64,000 nucleotides of DNA, taken from positions 1,612,001-1,676,000 of the forward strand of contig OY101117.1 of the NCBI GenBank assembly GCA_956465555.1, in the 5' to 3' direction. This stretch comes from Nitzschia sp. pyKryTriq1 (lineage: Eukaryota; Bacillariophyta; Bacillariophyceae; Bacillariales; Bacillariaceae). Both the position numbers and the translations under genes were made by a program. The notes under the pieces were generated by a model that searched no databases, was not told where the DNA came from, and saw nothing but the letters and a program-made list of their open reading frames with translations. Of the stretch, positions 43,847 through 54,800 are shown one piece after another (within the stretch, counting starts at the first letter, position 1; each line of letters opens with the position of its first letter).

Positions 43847-45072
43847 TTAGTCAATGCCTCGGAAACTGCTATTGTTCTCCTCGCCCAAAAATCTCAACTC
43901 CTCTTCCGAGAGATTGCCTTGGCTTTTGCTCAAGTCTTCCGATGATTGGTGGAACGCGTTAGAGTCGTCCGCGCTTGAAAAATGGGAGGAATCGTCCTTG
44001 GTACTTTCAAAGTGTGAGTTGGCGTCAAAGTCATCGTCGCGCCCTTGTTTGTATCGGCGGCTGTCTTCTATCGGTTCAGGTTCTTGATAATCCGTCTGGT
44101 AAGGATCGTGCTCGTAATCTTGATCCTGCCCTTCTCCGTCAATGTAGCCTTCGGGATTTTGATCGTCATAATAATCTTCACCCTCACCCTCTTGGTCATC
44201 ATAGTACTCTTGGTTGGGATCATCATAGTATTCGTCATCATAATCATCATAGTATTCACCATCGTTTTCGAAGTCACCCTCTTCTCCATCGTACTCATCG
44301 TCCCATCCTCCAGCGGCGTACGGGTCCCTGTTCTCGTCGTGCAGGGGGGGCTTTCGTCCACGTCCACGAGGTGGCAAAGCCTCTGGAAAAGACTTGATCA
44401 TATTGGCTGCCCACACCCACAACATCGCTGCGGTGATGTTCATGCCCGTTCCACTCGACCAAGTGCACTCGTACTCATCACAAAGGTCACTTCCCCATGC
44501 CAAGAAAGTAAGCGCCTGCGCAACGAAGCAAAACATGCAGGTCCAGAAGAGACCCTCAAAGGTTGGCAGCTGGAAGGCCACACAACAAGTGCACATAATA
44601 ATGAGCATTACAATTCCGCCAATCCCACACGCCATCAAACTCATGGCTTTTCCAGCCCGCCACATGCTATCAAAATACAGATCTTTTTCGTCTCGGTCAT
44701 AGAAGACGCACTGTCTGTAGTTCGGAGGCTCCAAGACTCCCACTTGGCGCGAAATATAACCGAAACCTTCGCGAGGTAATTCCGGTTCACCCTCTTCTGG
44801 GATAGGGCGAACATACATGTAAAAGCAACTGGTGATGGCCATTAACGAACAGATCCACGAGGAAATAGTAAAACACTGCGCCAGGACGGTAAAGCAACGC
44901 CCATGGGGACACGAGCTAAAATAGAAGGGAAAAGAATAGCGTTAAGACGTAAGACAAGGGTAGTTCGAAAAAACTACGAAACGAGGTGCGGATCTTGGTT
45001 CTCGAGAACGGGCCGATGAGATATTACGCGACGGGTGACGCACCATGGTCCATAAACATCGTAGATACACAT
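43847..45072 (-). CDS. Four-helix membrane protein with Asp/Tyr-rich tail
   Basis: Two exons, 45072-45044 (only nine codons plus two bases) and 44915-43847, around a 128-bp GT-AG intron; 365 aa. The tiny first exon (MCIYDVYGP) is inferred: it is the only in-frame ATG that joins in phase to the helix starting SCPHGRCFTVLAQC. Helices at about 18-45, 100-124, 131-151 and 165-183 are rich in Cys and Met, with a hydrophilic loop between the first two. Residues 184-365 form a soluble tail with many YYDD and similar Asp/Glu/Tyr units, then Ser-rich sequence. I recognise no family; the topology is tetraspan/MARVEL-like only in outline. The tail could bind cations, which is inference. Confidence 0.68.
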
Positions 45073-46104
45073 CTTCCTTCTCTGCTGAGCAAGATAGGGT
45101 AGCTCGTCCAAAGGGGGGGGGTGCCTTGAAAGATGGCAGCAGGGTCTTTCTCTCGAGGCGAAAGAAGCTTATCAATGATACGATGGTGATAGCAGCCGGG
45201 GGAACAAGCTTTCGAGTTTCCAGCATGATCGTCTTGCTTGGTAGACTACACGGTGGTGGGAGCTGGGAAGAATTTAGCGCAGGCAGGCTACGTACTGAGT
45301 GCGCCTCAAACCATGTTCAAACTCGTAGAAAATAGTACCAGAGATGCGTACATTCTCAGTGCCGTTTTACTGCACTGTACGAGTACAGTACATAGAGTGT
45401 TTCAGAAAGGGCGTACCTCCGTCCGGTCACCAAGATCAAAAGGGTCATCGCATAAATACTCGTACTACTCGCTTCGCCCTCGCCCAGTCTGTCCGGTATC
45501 CCAAGCCCTGGAGTGGTCAATTGAGTCATCGAGTCATCGACATCGCATGCAATTTCATAATGCACCATGCCTCGTGAGGCTCCACAGAGTGAGTAGTGGT
45601 ACCTGGAACTCGTTGAGAAAGCAGTAGTTTCTCTCTCTAGAGTTAGACTAATCCTTGGTAGTAGTTAGTAGTGTACTCCTCTACTCTAGATCATAAGCCT
45701 GTTGTTGTTGTTCTTGTTCTTGTTTAAACACTGGTATCTTGATATCTCGACTACTACAATGGAGAGAGACTTAACAAAACGATTTACGAGTACGAGACTC
45801 GCTAGCATACGCCGTAGAGATGCTGGGATGGATGGACCGTGAATAGTAGGAGTGGTTTGCTTTGAAATCACACATATTATTGAAGACCTGTGGTCAAATA
45901 AAGCTTCAAAGGGCTCGATTGGAATACGATTGTTGTTCTGGTTCATCCGCAATCAAATTCTTCACAACCGTGTTGGTTTTCTGGCGGCGCCTGGGCCTAT
46001 TCATAATATAGCACTCCATAGAATAGCAAGAAAGATAAAATTAAAGCATTATCAACTCAAGAACTTCTCCATTGCCACAGCATACACTGCACAAGCCCCT
46101 TGGT
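45073..46104. other. Intergenic region upstream of the four-helix protein
   Basis: Contains a run of nine G at 45113-45121, scattered GTAC units (45370-45400 and 45590-45610) and CTCTAG patches near 45635-45690. Also the 3' side of NHP2. No gene seen. Confidence 0.45.
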
Positions 46105-46560
46105 CTATCGGGCTACACCCGTCGGATCGTACTCCTTGGCTTCTTTACTCAACGCATCGTATAAATCCTTTCCTTCAAAATCCTTCTTCGGCGTTCGTAC
46201 CAGAACAACACTTGTTGGTCGCTTGGTGCTGGCTGCTGCTCCAAGATCTTGCTTGGAAGGAACGAACAGGTAGGGAATGTCCTTTTCCTCCAACAACACT
46301 GGGATGTGCGATATAACGTCCAGCGGATAGATATCTCCCGCCAAAATTGCCAGACCAGTTTCACCTTTGCGAATTCCCTTAATCACCTCTTTGACTCCTC
46401 TTCGGATCTGTTTTTGACCTGCTGCTTTTTTTACCAACTTGTGCGCTTTCTTCGTAGATTTCTTGGATGCCAATGGATGGCTGATAACGTTCACGGCCTT
46501 GACGCGCTCTTCGTAGGTCTTGGAGCTTCCTTTCGATGCCTTATCTTCAGTATCGGACAT
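46105..46560 (-). CDS. NHP2: H/ACA ribonucleoprotein subunit NHP2
   Basis: A single exon of 151 aa, the usual length. It is an L7Ae/L30e-type kink-turn RNA binder: RRGVKEVIKGIRKGETG followed by LAILAGDIYPLDVISHIPVLLEE and a VP/LVR C-terminal part match eukaryotic NHP2 rather than Snu13 or ribosomal L7a. NHP2 is one of four core proteins of H/ACA snoRNPs (pseudouridylation of rRNA and snRNA) in the nucleolus, and of telomerase in animals. It is divergent from the DUF1415 gene. Confidence 0.93.
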   Translation of the reverse strand: MSDTEDKASKGSSKTYEERVKAVNVISHPLASKKSTKKAHKLVKKAAGQKQIRRGVKEVIKGIRKGETGLAILAGDIYPLDVISHIPVLLEEKDIPYLFVPSKQDLGAAASTKRPTSVVLVRTPKKDFEGKDLYDALSKEAKEYDPTGVAR

Positions 46561-47311
46561 GATTGATTATTCTATGATTCTTTGTTCGGCTAACACTATT
46601 CGTCGAGAGAAATATACTTCAAAGACACCTGATCATGTGGTTTGAGCAGTTACAACACGAGGTTTGTCCGATCTCCGATCGCTGCGCTCCGAGAGCTGTG
46701 CTCCGATCTCCGATAGATCTTCATCATCAGCTGGCGGCGGCGCTGTGAATTTGGGTGGCATCCGCGAGTTTTGAAGCGGAGGCGCGGACAGACGAACAAT
46801 AGCGCGTTGGATGGAGTTGCATTGATGCACATGCGCACGCTCGATCCGCTGTTTATCGAAGCACATGTTACCTTCATCTAAGTAACCATCTAAACAGTTT
46901 ACTTATATTAAACTTATACGCCTCTGAATAATTTCTGATGTTCAAGAGGACTGACGTCACAGAGGCGAAACAGACATCAAACATCATTTCATCGTCGAAC
47001 GAACATCAACCATCAATCGATCAATCATCTTCATCGCGATCATCAATGATGGCGGATGATGGGCGATGATGATTGATGATTCATTCCTTCTCTTCTCGTG
47101 ACGGTTTTTGGACGGATGAACTACAGTAGTCTTGACGAGATTTGGTTTCATATCCAACGAAACAACTGCAAATTAGTTTGATGCTAACAAGGTCGTCCAA
47201 TCATCGGCATACCGGTAATCGTAGCGACCAACCACGTCACACTCCCTGACATCACCTGACCTGCTCGATCAGCGAAGGAACTTCGGTCACTGAAACTACT
47301 GCTGCGAGAAT
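46561..47311. other. Divergent intergenic region, NHP2 / DUF1415
   Basis: Holds a perfect CRE palindrome TGACGTCA at 46952-46959 and a stretch (about 46975-47090) in which ATCA units on the left give way to TGAT units on the right, so it can fold back. Alternating CTCCGA units occur at 46670-46720. No gene seen. Confidence 0.5.
46952..46959. promoter_or_regulatory. CRE palindrome between NHP2 and DUF1415 genes
   Basis: TGACGTCA, the bZIP/CRE consensus, about 390 bp from the NHP2 start and 350 bp from the DUF1415 start. Regulatory role inferred from position. Confidence 0.3.
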
Positions 47312-48241
47312 ATGCGTTCTCAGATTTCCCCGCACCTATTAAGACAACGCCGACATTTGGTGAGAAATCGAGGGAGTAGAAGTACACCATGTACTCAGGT
47401 CTGGCGTCGAGCTTTCATTTTTGCGTCCACTCTCTCCCTGCACAATGGCCTCACTACAGAGCCAATGGAAGCTCCTGGTCAGTTTCCATGGGGAACGAAA
47501 AGGTTCATGTCGGGTGAAAGTGGAGATAAGGACGGAAAGGATGACACAGCCTCTTCCGACAAGCAACGTGTTCCAATCAAAGATCCTCGTAAATACATTT
47601 TGTCCAAAAGTACGATACCAGAAGACCAGATTATTTTGGAATCAACTTTGGACTGGGTACAGAATGTCGTCATCGGAATGAATTTTTGTCCGTTTGCCGA
47701 GAAACCCTTTAAATCGCAGCAAATGCACTTGGAGGTGATACAGGGTCGGGACGAGAACGAAATTTTGGCCCGCGTATTGGGCGAATGCATAGTTCGACAG
47801 TCGAAGCCAGGAACCTCGCTCCTGATTTGTCCGGATCTATATCCGAACAACTTTCAAACATTTCTCCAAGTCTACAATATGCTGAACGACGGGGTCCTTG
47901 TAGACAATGAGTTGACGGATGACGTGCAAATTGCGCCCTTTCACCCGCTCTTCGAATTCGATGGGTCTGGACATGACGGTGTCGATAACTATACAAATCG
48001 ATCGCCATATCCCATTTTCCATGTGCTGAGAGAAGAAGAAGTTGGCCGGGCAGTCGATTTGTTGGACGGGGACGCCAGCAAGGTGTGGAGAAGAAATGTT
48101 GAATTCCTCGAGGCATTGAGTGAAGAGTTGGAGCTGGAGCATCTAAAAGCGGTGATGACTGGAAAGCCGACCGACCGGACGATTGGAGAAAAGGTCAAAG
48201 CAATACTTCACAACTTGAAAAGGAAAACGACGGAAATGTAG
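47312..48241 (+). CDS. DUF1415 family protein, probably mitochondrial
   Basis: A single exon of 309 aa from the ATG at 47312. Residues 1-45 are rich in Arg, Ser and His with almost no acidic residues, typical of a mitochondrial targeting peptide. From about 106 the sequence follows the DUF1415 family: LDWVQNVVIGMNFCPFAEKP with the conserved Cys/Pro, then QIAPFHPLFEF and SPYPIFHVLRE. DUF1415 proteins are widespread in bacteria and algae and have no known function. Family assignment is good; the targeting is a prediction. A second ATG at residue 52 would remove the presequence. Confidence 0.85.
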   Translation: MRSQISPHLLRQRRHLVRNRGSRSTPCTQVWRRAFIFASTLSLHNGLTTEPMEAPGQFPWGTKRFMSGESGDKDGKDDTASSDKQRVPIKDPRKYILSKSTIPEDQIILESTLDWVQNVVIGMNFCPFAEKPFKSQQMHLEVIQGRDENEILARVLGECIVRQSKPGTSLLICPDLYPNNFQTFLQVYNMLNDGVLVDNELTDDVQIAPFHPLFEFDGSGHDGVDNYTNRSPYPIFHVLREEEVGRAVDLLDGDASKVWRRNVEFLEALSEELELEHLKAVMTGKPTDRTIGEKVKAILHNLKRKTTEM

Positions 48242-48445
48242 AAGCTGAACAATAAATAAATTTTGGCACTGAATTTTAGAGCGTCGTGTCGACATCAGCG
48301 ATCATACAGTGTACATCCTATCGCGCGGCGGAGTGCTTCTTGCCTCTTGAGCCGTCTTGCGGCGCGGCCGATGCCGACGCTCCAATCGTCTTAACGTACT
48401 ATTATATGAAGTCAAATCGTTTTTTCCGTCGTCGAATAATGGTCT

Positions 48446-49144
48446 TTATGCTTTCCTTGCCTTGGGCCTGACGGTTTCGTATTCGCCCGCAACTTCCATT
48501 AGGACCCGTCGAAGCTTCTTGTGCATAGTGTCCGGCGAGGCAGTGGCACATGCCACTGATAATCTGCCCCCCGTTTCCGTGTGGACAGCATGAGCGATGA
48601 CATTGAATGTCTTCATCATCTCCGAATTACGAAATCCTGAAAAGAAGAGGACCGGAGTCGTTGCCAGTAGACCAGCATCTGTGGTCAACGGGCTGGGACC
48701 TTCTTGCAAGCTTGGGTCCTTGCTGTTGCGGACCACTTTCGCCAGTGCGTCTTCCAGACTCAGATCCATCCATTCGCTTGAGGTCGACGTGTCCATTCGT
48801 GAAAGCGAGACGCCCTTGCGAATAGCTTTCGGTGCCTCGTCTCGCAGAATATCTACGAGCTGGTCGTCTAGAACTCCTTGCGGAACATTGTAGAAGATCA
48901 AAGCAGGGCCGGGGCCGTATTCTTCGTCCGAGGCCTCGAACTTGATGAATTCATTTTGACGATCACGGAAAAAGTCGCCGCCGTCGGAAACTCGTCGATC
49001 CTGCTGCCGAAGAACTGTGGCTTGACGGGAATTCGCGAAAAATCCTCTCGACGGAATTGACGACGGCATCCACCCGAGCACCCGTTGTCTGGCAAGGAGG
49101 CAGACAAGTAGAAACCAGTTTACGAACAAAGTTAACTTGGTCAT
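48446..49144 (-). CDS. Uncharacterised protein, DUF3783-like, with signal peptide
   Basis: A 232-aa single-exon frame; the ATG at 49144 begins a signal peptide (MTKLTLFVNWFLLVCLLARQ). It ends near VLG followed by Trp (WMPSS), which fits a diatom plastid presequence since Trp is tolerated at that site. Two halves share a pattern, PALIFYNVPQGVLDDQLVDI and PVLFFSGFRNSEMMKTF, reminiscent of the DUF3783 fold in which a strand is followed by a helix starting at conserved acidic residues; this is a weak similarity. Upstream in-frame sequence is Arg/Thr-rich and lacks a good start. Function unknown. Confidence 0.6.
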   Translation of the reverse strand: MTKLTLFVNWFLLVCLLARQRVLGWMPSSIPSRGFFANSRQATVLRQQDRRVSDGGDFFRDRQNEFIKFEASDEEYGPGPALIFYNVPQGVLDDQLVDILRDEAPKAIRKGVSLSRMDTSTSSEWMDLSLEDALAKVVRNSKDPSLQEGPSPLTTDAGLLATTPVLFFSGFRNSEMMKTFNVIAHAVHTETGGRLSVACATASPDTMHKKLRRVLMEVAGEYETVRPKARKA

Positions 49145-50323
49145 CGTGTTTCTTGTGTTGGAACGAGGCGTGATATCTCTTCCGATGGCCTCAGGTTCAG
49201 TTTTGTGGTGTGTTCTTTCTCCCTTTTGTCTTCTTGTTCGGGAACGACTGATGGCCGTAGACTGCTCTACTTCGCGCTCGGTCGTTGGTTTGTACAGTAC
49301 GATGTGCCAATGTTCTTTGATGGGTGATGGGACCAATTATGGTTCGTTGTTCGTTGGCTGATGATGGATCCCGCCACAAATTCTGTGACTATCTTGCTCC
49401 TGTTTTGTTGTGTCTGTCGGCACCTGCAACGGCCAGATGTTATGTTGGCGATCGCTGATTGGCTGTTGAAGAGGCTGGAATGCGTCACTCGGTGCCAAAC
49501 TTCATTCATTCAACTGGAACTGGACGCGCGCGCTTGCTCGCATGCGATGAGTTTCATGCTTTTCTTCTCCCCCCATCATCATGCATGCATGACGACGAAT
49601 TTAGCGATCTTTTTCGATCGACGCACGGACCATGGATCTTTGTTACTTGTTACGTACCGGAAAGTACTACCTGGTACTGTACCGGTAAAGTGCAGGTAGT
49701 ACCTGGTACCTGGTACCTGGTACGGTACTCGTACCTTGCTCGTACAGTACTGGTACGCTGGAGACCCTTAACAGATGTACATCTAACTGTATCCAACTGC
49801 TTTTTCCGAGTCTGCCATCCTGAGGAATGGCGGAAATCACCGCGGACGGCTTCACCGCGGTGATTTCCGCGATTCCGCTAGCGCTCCGCAGTTTGCCAAA
49901 TTCGCGTCTGTCGTCTTCCGTGCAAAAAGGTCTATCGCACCCACCATGTTGTTCGCAACTGCTGTCGCACCTCCGGATTTGTATGAATACCTTCTGAGTG
50001 CATTGAAAGCTGCCGTACCTGTAATGCAGTTCGTACTGGTACTGGTACCAGTCCCTCGACAGTACAACAGCTACGTGGTACACATCCGCTGCACCACACC
50101 CTGCTCCGTCGCTCTCTACAGTAGCGGTACCGGTAGTAGAGGCGTTTGCCACAATCATCATCATCGTCACATCATCGGCTTTCTCATCAGAGTACTAATA
50201 CCGGTACCGGAATACAAAGTAGACTGCGCTATTCATTCAACATTCGTCAGCTCGTCATTCAAGCATCCTGTCAATGTTTCTAATTCAGTCGAATGCACCA
50301 CTCGGTGAAATTCGAAGGAGAAA
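49145..50323. other. Divergent intergenic region with GTAC tracts and a strong hairpin
   Basis: GTAC tracts at about 49655-49765 (including three GGTACCT units in tandem), 50030-50065, 50130-50140 and 50195-50210 flank an inverted repeat at 49824-49876. No credible gene. Confidence 0.55.
49824..49876. repeat. Perfect 16-bp inverted repeat (hairpin)
   Basis: Arms GCGGAAATCACCGCGG (49830-49845) and its exact reverse complement (49855-49870) around a 9-base loop. Pairing extends by about five more bases on each side (GGAAT with ATTCC) after one mismatch. It is not followed by a T run. It lies between the two divergent starts and could be a structured RNA, a small MITE remnant or a cruciform. 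Confidence 0.85.
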
Positions 50324-51370
50324 ATGACGTTGAAATACGCGGAATCGTCGTCATCGAATTCAGCTGGCCGTCATTGGTCAGTCGCACGCTGGCCTGCTGA
50401 CTCCCCACAATCAACCAACAAGGAGCCATCGACCACGACCACGACGACGTCTCCTCGCATGTCCACCGACGATGAAGTTGCGTTATCGTTTGAAAACGAC
50501 GGATTCGTGGTCCTACCACAGGGAATTCCACTCTATTTACTTCAAGAATGGCGAGATTTCGGCGACGACTACTTTCGGCGATGCTTTGAAGTTCTTCACC
50601 AGATGGGGCATACGAGCGCGCCTTTCCACCAAGTAACTAAAAATAATCAAGAAGGAGGCAGACAGAACTACGAGTACGTCTTGGGTCTCGGCGCCAAGAA
50701 TGGATATCGAGAGGTCGTCATGCGATCACCAGGACGATACGAATTGAGTTTGTTGAACCTGCATCCCCAAGAGTTTGAGAAAGTCTCGAATTCTTCCATC
50801 AATATGCCCGACACTACTTGCATTTTGAAAATTCTGGAGCCATTATTGCCGAGGCTACTCGGCAAGCAGGGTGACACTAGAACTGATACTTCTTCCACGA
50901 ACATTAAACTATGCCACTTGAGTTTGCTGGTAGCGACACCCGGGTCTGCCGATCAAGGATGGCACGCGGATGGAGGGCACCTTTCTGTTCTGAAGCACTT
51001 TCCCTGTCACTGCTTCAATATATTCATTCCGCTTCAAGACGTGCCGGCGGAAATGGGGCCGACAGAGTTCCGTCCTGGTGGTCATTATTTGACGCGAAAC
51101 CTGGCTCCAATGATGTTGGCTGCCAAGTGTCGGAAAACACTTCGATCCCCAGTGTGTCCATCATTGAAACTGGGAGATGTTTTGCTGTTTGATTACCGCG
51201 TCTTACACCGGGGGCGAGCCAACAATACACTTCAGAATCGCAATGTCTTGGTCATGACATTTTGTGAACCATGGTTTGAAGACGTCTTGAATTTTCCGAA
51301 ACGCAGCATGCTGGAACCATCTAACGACGACTTCTCAGGCGACGAGGAGGATACCGCGTCATTACAATGA
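50324..51370 (+). CDS. Phytanoyl-CoA dioxygenase (PhyH)-type 2-oxoglutarate/Fe(II) oxygenase
   Basis: A single exon of 348 aa from the ATG at 50324 (an alternative ATG at residue 46 would drop a disordered Ser/Thr-rich leader). The double-stranded beta helix has the Fe(II) ligands in place: WHADGG gives H214 and D216, and YRVLHRGRANN gives H295, with R297 as a candidate 2-oxoglutarate anchor. FENDGFVVLP at about 56-65 is the typical family start. PhyH enzymes hydroxylate lipids, sterols, natural products or proteins; the substrate here is not predictable. The stop codon lies in an ACAATG repeat (51364-51387). Confidence 0.85.
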   Translation: MTLKYAESSSSNSAGRHWSVARWPADSPQSTNKEPSTTTTTTSPRMSTDDEVALSFENDGFVVLPQGIPLYLLQEWRDFGDDYFRRCFEVLHQMGHTSAPFHQVTKNNQEGGRQNYEYVLGLGAKNGYREVVMRSPGRYELSLLNLHPQEFEKVSNSSINMPDTTCILKILEPLLPRLLGKQGDTRTDTSSTNIKLCHLSLLVATPGSADQGWHADGGHLSVLKHFPCHCFNIFIPLQDVPAEMGPTEFRPGGHYLTRNLAPMMLAAKCRKTLRSPVCPSLKLGDVLLFDYRVLHRGRANNTLQNRNVLVMTFCEPWFEDVLNFPKRSMLEPSNDDFSGDEEDTASLQ

Positions 51371-51387
51371 CAATGACAATGACAATG
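51364..51387. repeat. Four tandem ACAATG units across the PhyH-type gene stop
   Basis: Perfect hexamer repeat; the first unit plus one base contributes the TGA stop of the dioxygenase gene. Confidence 0.85.
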
Positions 51388-52310
51388 GTTGCAACCAAGG
51401 TATGCTTTCCCATGGTTGGCCCAACACGATCTGCTACTAGTAGAGAACACCTCCCCCCGCCCAATCATTATTTCCCGGGTGTTCCTGATTAGCGTACCAG
51501 GAACGGACGATTGATGATGATGAAGATGATTGGATTGATGATGATGATTTTTTGTCTTCATTCTGGCCATCCTTCTTTTACATGTTCGTACTGTACACGT
51601 ACGAGTCAGTACCTGGTAGACCAAGAGGTCGAAAAAGTCGCAGACAAAAGTCAAGAATGAAGTACCATACAAGAAGTACCAGGTAGAGTACCGGTACCTG
51701 GTACTGTACTACCGAGTGTCTTGTTATTGTGATTGTAAGACCTGTCTCAAAAATCGCTGTTGTTATGTAGAACAACTGTTTCAAGAATTCGCGTTCCTAC
51801 CAAGGCAACGAGAGATTCTACGTATACTGGAAATGGAAGGATTTGATTCGACTGTGGCACGCGCATCAATGGCAGGGTTCTTCAAACGTGAAGCTTGGAG
51901 GTGAACCAACGGACAAGCATACAGCACAGCAAGTAGTACACTCATACTTTCAAGAAAAAATGCTCAGGACTCCTCATCAAGACGACGGTTCTTTTCACTT
52001 TTCTCAGCTTTCATAAAATATCTTCTGACAACGGCACTCGACTTTCAAGGAAAAAGAAAAGGGTAAGCCTCCCTCGCTCTCGACATCATCGTTTGATCAG
52101 CCTACCTCCCCAGACTAGATTATTCATTCGGGCGCTCAGATCGCAAGATATGCCGTTTTGCGGGTCTTTAGCTGCTCGTCGTCCTCATTTTTGTTGACGC
52201 TGGTCGAAACATTCGGCTCCTTCTGGATAGGAAGTCTGACGTTTGCTTTGCTTGATTCTCATATTTTTCACTGTCTCCGTACCGGTACCTGAACTTGCAG
52301 AAGAAGAATC
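51371..52310. other. Intergenic region upstream of the SLC6 gene
   Basis: Starts in the ACAATG repeat. A GTAC tract at about 51585-51715 holds GTACCGGTAC at 51688-51697, and another copy at 52279-52288 lies 23 bp before the SLC6 start, probably in its 5' leader. A 60-codon frame at about 51720-51904 has no supporting features. Confidence 0.55.
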
Positions 52311-54590
52311 ATGAGTGTGAAAGAAGAAGATCACCAAGAACGTGGTGCATGGAGTAGCCGTTGGGCTTTCTACTTCGCGGCCATTGGAGCTGCCGTCGGA
52401 TTCGGTGAGTACTGTCTTTTTGTTAGTGAGCGCCTGTCCCTTTACGAGTTTTGCGGGTCTGCTCACATTCGTTCATCGTGGCGCCATAGGAAATGTATGG
52501 CGTTTCCCCAGTCTTTCCGTTGAGTACGGAGGAGGAGCTTTCTTCATTCCGTACTTGATGGCTCTCTTCATTTTGGGTATCCCGCTCGCGATCCTCGAGA
52601 TTGGGTTTGGGCAGTACTTCCAAACTGGAGATATTGGTGTCTTTGGAGGCTTCCACCCTCGTCTTCGAGGTGTTGGTTTGTCTAGTGTCGCTTGCGGTTT
52701 CATGTAAGTTTACTACAAGTACTGCTGGAGACAGGTGCAATCCCTCCTGTTCAATGACAGCGCGAGCTAATTTGTTTTTATTTCTCCTACAGGCTTGATA
52801 CGTACTACAGCGTTCTCATTGCTTGGGTCGTCAACGCCTTTTTTGATTCTTGGTCCGACGATGCCCCCTGGAATAACGAAGACGTCGACGCAACAGAGGC
52901 TGTGGATTACTTTATCAATGATATCATAGGAGCAGGCACTCTTGGCCCTGATGGACGCCCCACTCGTCTCGTTGGCAAGAATGTTGGATATTGTTTCCTC
53001 GTTTGGGTCATCATCTTTTTCTGCATTGCCTTTGGGATCAAGTGGACTGGTCGTTTGACCTACTTTGTGAGTGAACCCCCTTTGCCAATATTATGTGGAC
53101 CATGGTGTCTACCTTTTTCTCACACTATTCTTTCTGGGTTCTTCTCGACTGAAAGACTATGGGATTGCCTATCGTGCTTTTGTTCGTCTTCTTGGGAAAA
53201 GCCGTATCTCTTGAAGGTTCCCAAGAAGGTATCAAGCAATATATTGGTATTTGGGATGTCTCTGTTTTGACAGAGCGAGGAGAAGTGTGGTCTGTCGCCT
53301 GCTCGCAGATTTTCTTTTCTATCGGTGTCACTTTTGGAATTTTGACTGCATATGGATCACACTGCAAGCGCGACGAACCTGCCGTCATGAACTCTTTTGT
53401 CGTTGCTATTTGCAACTCCATCTTCTCCTTCATAGCTGGTTTCGCTGTCTTTGCGGCTCTCGGTCACCTTGCCTATGTGGAAGGTGTGGCTGTTACAGAC
53501 CTGCCATACAGTGGTTTTGGGCTCGTTTTTGGAACCTGGCCGGTCGTTTTCAATCAGCTTCCGGGAGGCATCCACTGGGTGCGACTCCTTTTCTTCGACC
53601 TCTTTTTGCTTGGTTTGGACAGCGCTTTTGCTTTCCAAGAAGCATTTGTAACCGTTCTGAAGGACACTGTCTACTTTGAACACTACAAACGGCGCACCCT
53701 CGTCTTTGGATTGTGTCTTATTGGATTCCTATTCTCTCTCATCTACTGCACTGACGCCGGTCTCAACTTCCTCGACGTCATTGACTTTTACATCAACTTT
53801 GTCATGATTTTGGTTGGCTTCTTCGAGGTATGTCTTTGATTCGTTTTGAAAGAAGTTTTCTCGTAACGCGTCGTCTCAATTTTTTGCATTCTTTCGTTCA
53901 TTCTTTCAGGCCTTTGGAAGTGCCTGGGCTTACCATATGGTTGATCAAGTAGAGGCAGTTGGACAGCCTGCTGTTGCGTCGTTCCTGATTGGTAACTTCG
54001 GTGCCGTCTTCCTTGGATGTGGTTTGTGGTTTGGATTGAAAGAAAACCAAGTATGGGGCGGCTTCCTCGGATATGGTCTCTGGTATTTGGCCGGTTGCGC
54101 CGTCTCTCATTATCACCTCAAACAGACTTTGGCTGCAGACACTGAGGGCAAGTGGACGATTGGCAAGCTTTGGTGGGAGCTCTCAATGGGCAACATTTTG
54201 TCTCTGCGCAACAGAATTCAACCTGTCATTGGACCTATTCCTTTTGTCTGGTGCTTCCTCATGAAACATATTATTCCCCATGTGCTCATTATTCTCTTTA
54301 TCAACCTTGCGCAATCTGGCAATGGACTAGATCCACCAGAGCCAATCTTTGGAGGATACGGCGGATACTCTACCATTCCCTACCAAGTGCTCGGAATCTT
54401 GACGTTTGTCTTTGCTCTCTTCCTTTTCGTCAACGGATTGATCTTCCCAAAAATGTACGAACCCTTGGCCAAGCCTCAAGTAAAGGATGAGGATGATCTC
54501 CCTGCCAAGACTATCGATCCTGAGCAGGAAGAAGCCTCTGGTGAAGAGGAAGAAACTCCCACCAAGGTTGAAGAGGAGCAAGAGGCTTAA
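52311..54590 (+). CDS. SLC6 / neurotransmitter:sodium symporter family transporter
   Basis: Five exons, 52311-52404, 52490-52703, 52793-53066, 53156-53827 and 53910-54590, with GT-AG introns of 85, 89, 89 and 82 bp; 644 aa, 12 hydrophobic segments. The first helix carries the family signature AAVGFGNVWRFP, split by intron 1, whose backbone forms the Na+ and substrate sites in LeuT-fold transporters. EYGGGAFFIPYL and the unwound sixth-helix region follow. The tail is acidic (EEEETPTKVEEEQEA). SLC6 members carry amino acids, amines or osmolytes with Na+; in a marine alga uptake of amino acids or betaines is plausible, but the substrate is not readable. The ATG at 52311 starts a short polar N-terminus. 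Confidence 0.93.
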
Positions 54591-54800
54591 GCGCAAACTC
54601 TTGGTTGCTGTTCCCTATGACTTTGATTGTTCACGGGCTTGGTACGCCCAATAACACTTCATGTAGTAGATCGTATATTGCTTTGTGGTCGTGTTATATA
54701 TCTTGTAGATAGAAACTAGCAAAGAGGTGGCAAGCCTTTGAGTGGAGTGTGCGCATAAGGAGGTACCAGAACAAGTAGACTAGTAGCCTTTGCAAGCGCC

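Noticed and set aside
44746-44757. E2F-like GGCGCGAAA in the four-helix membrane protein gene
   Set aside because: Inside an exon and one base short of the full consensus; no replication gene adjacent.
51716-51904. Small open frame between PhyH and SLC6 genes
   Set aside because: Sixty-odd codons with no domain, poor context next to a GTAC tract, and no splice partners.
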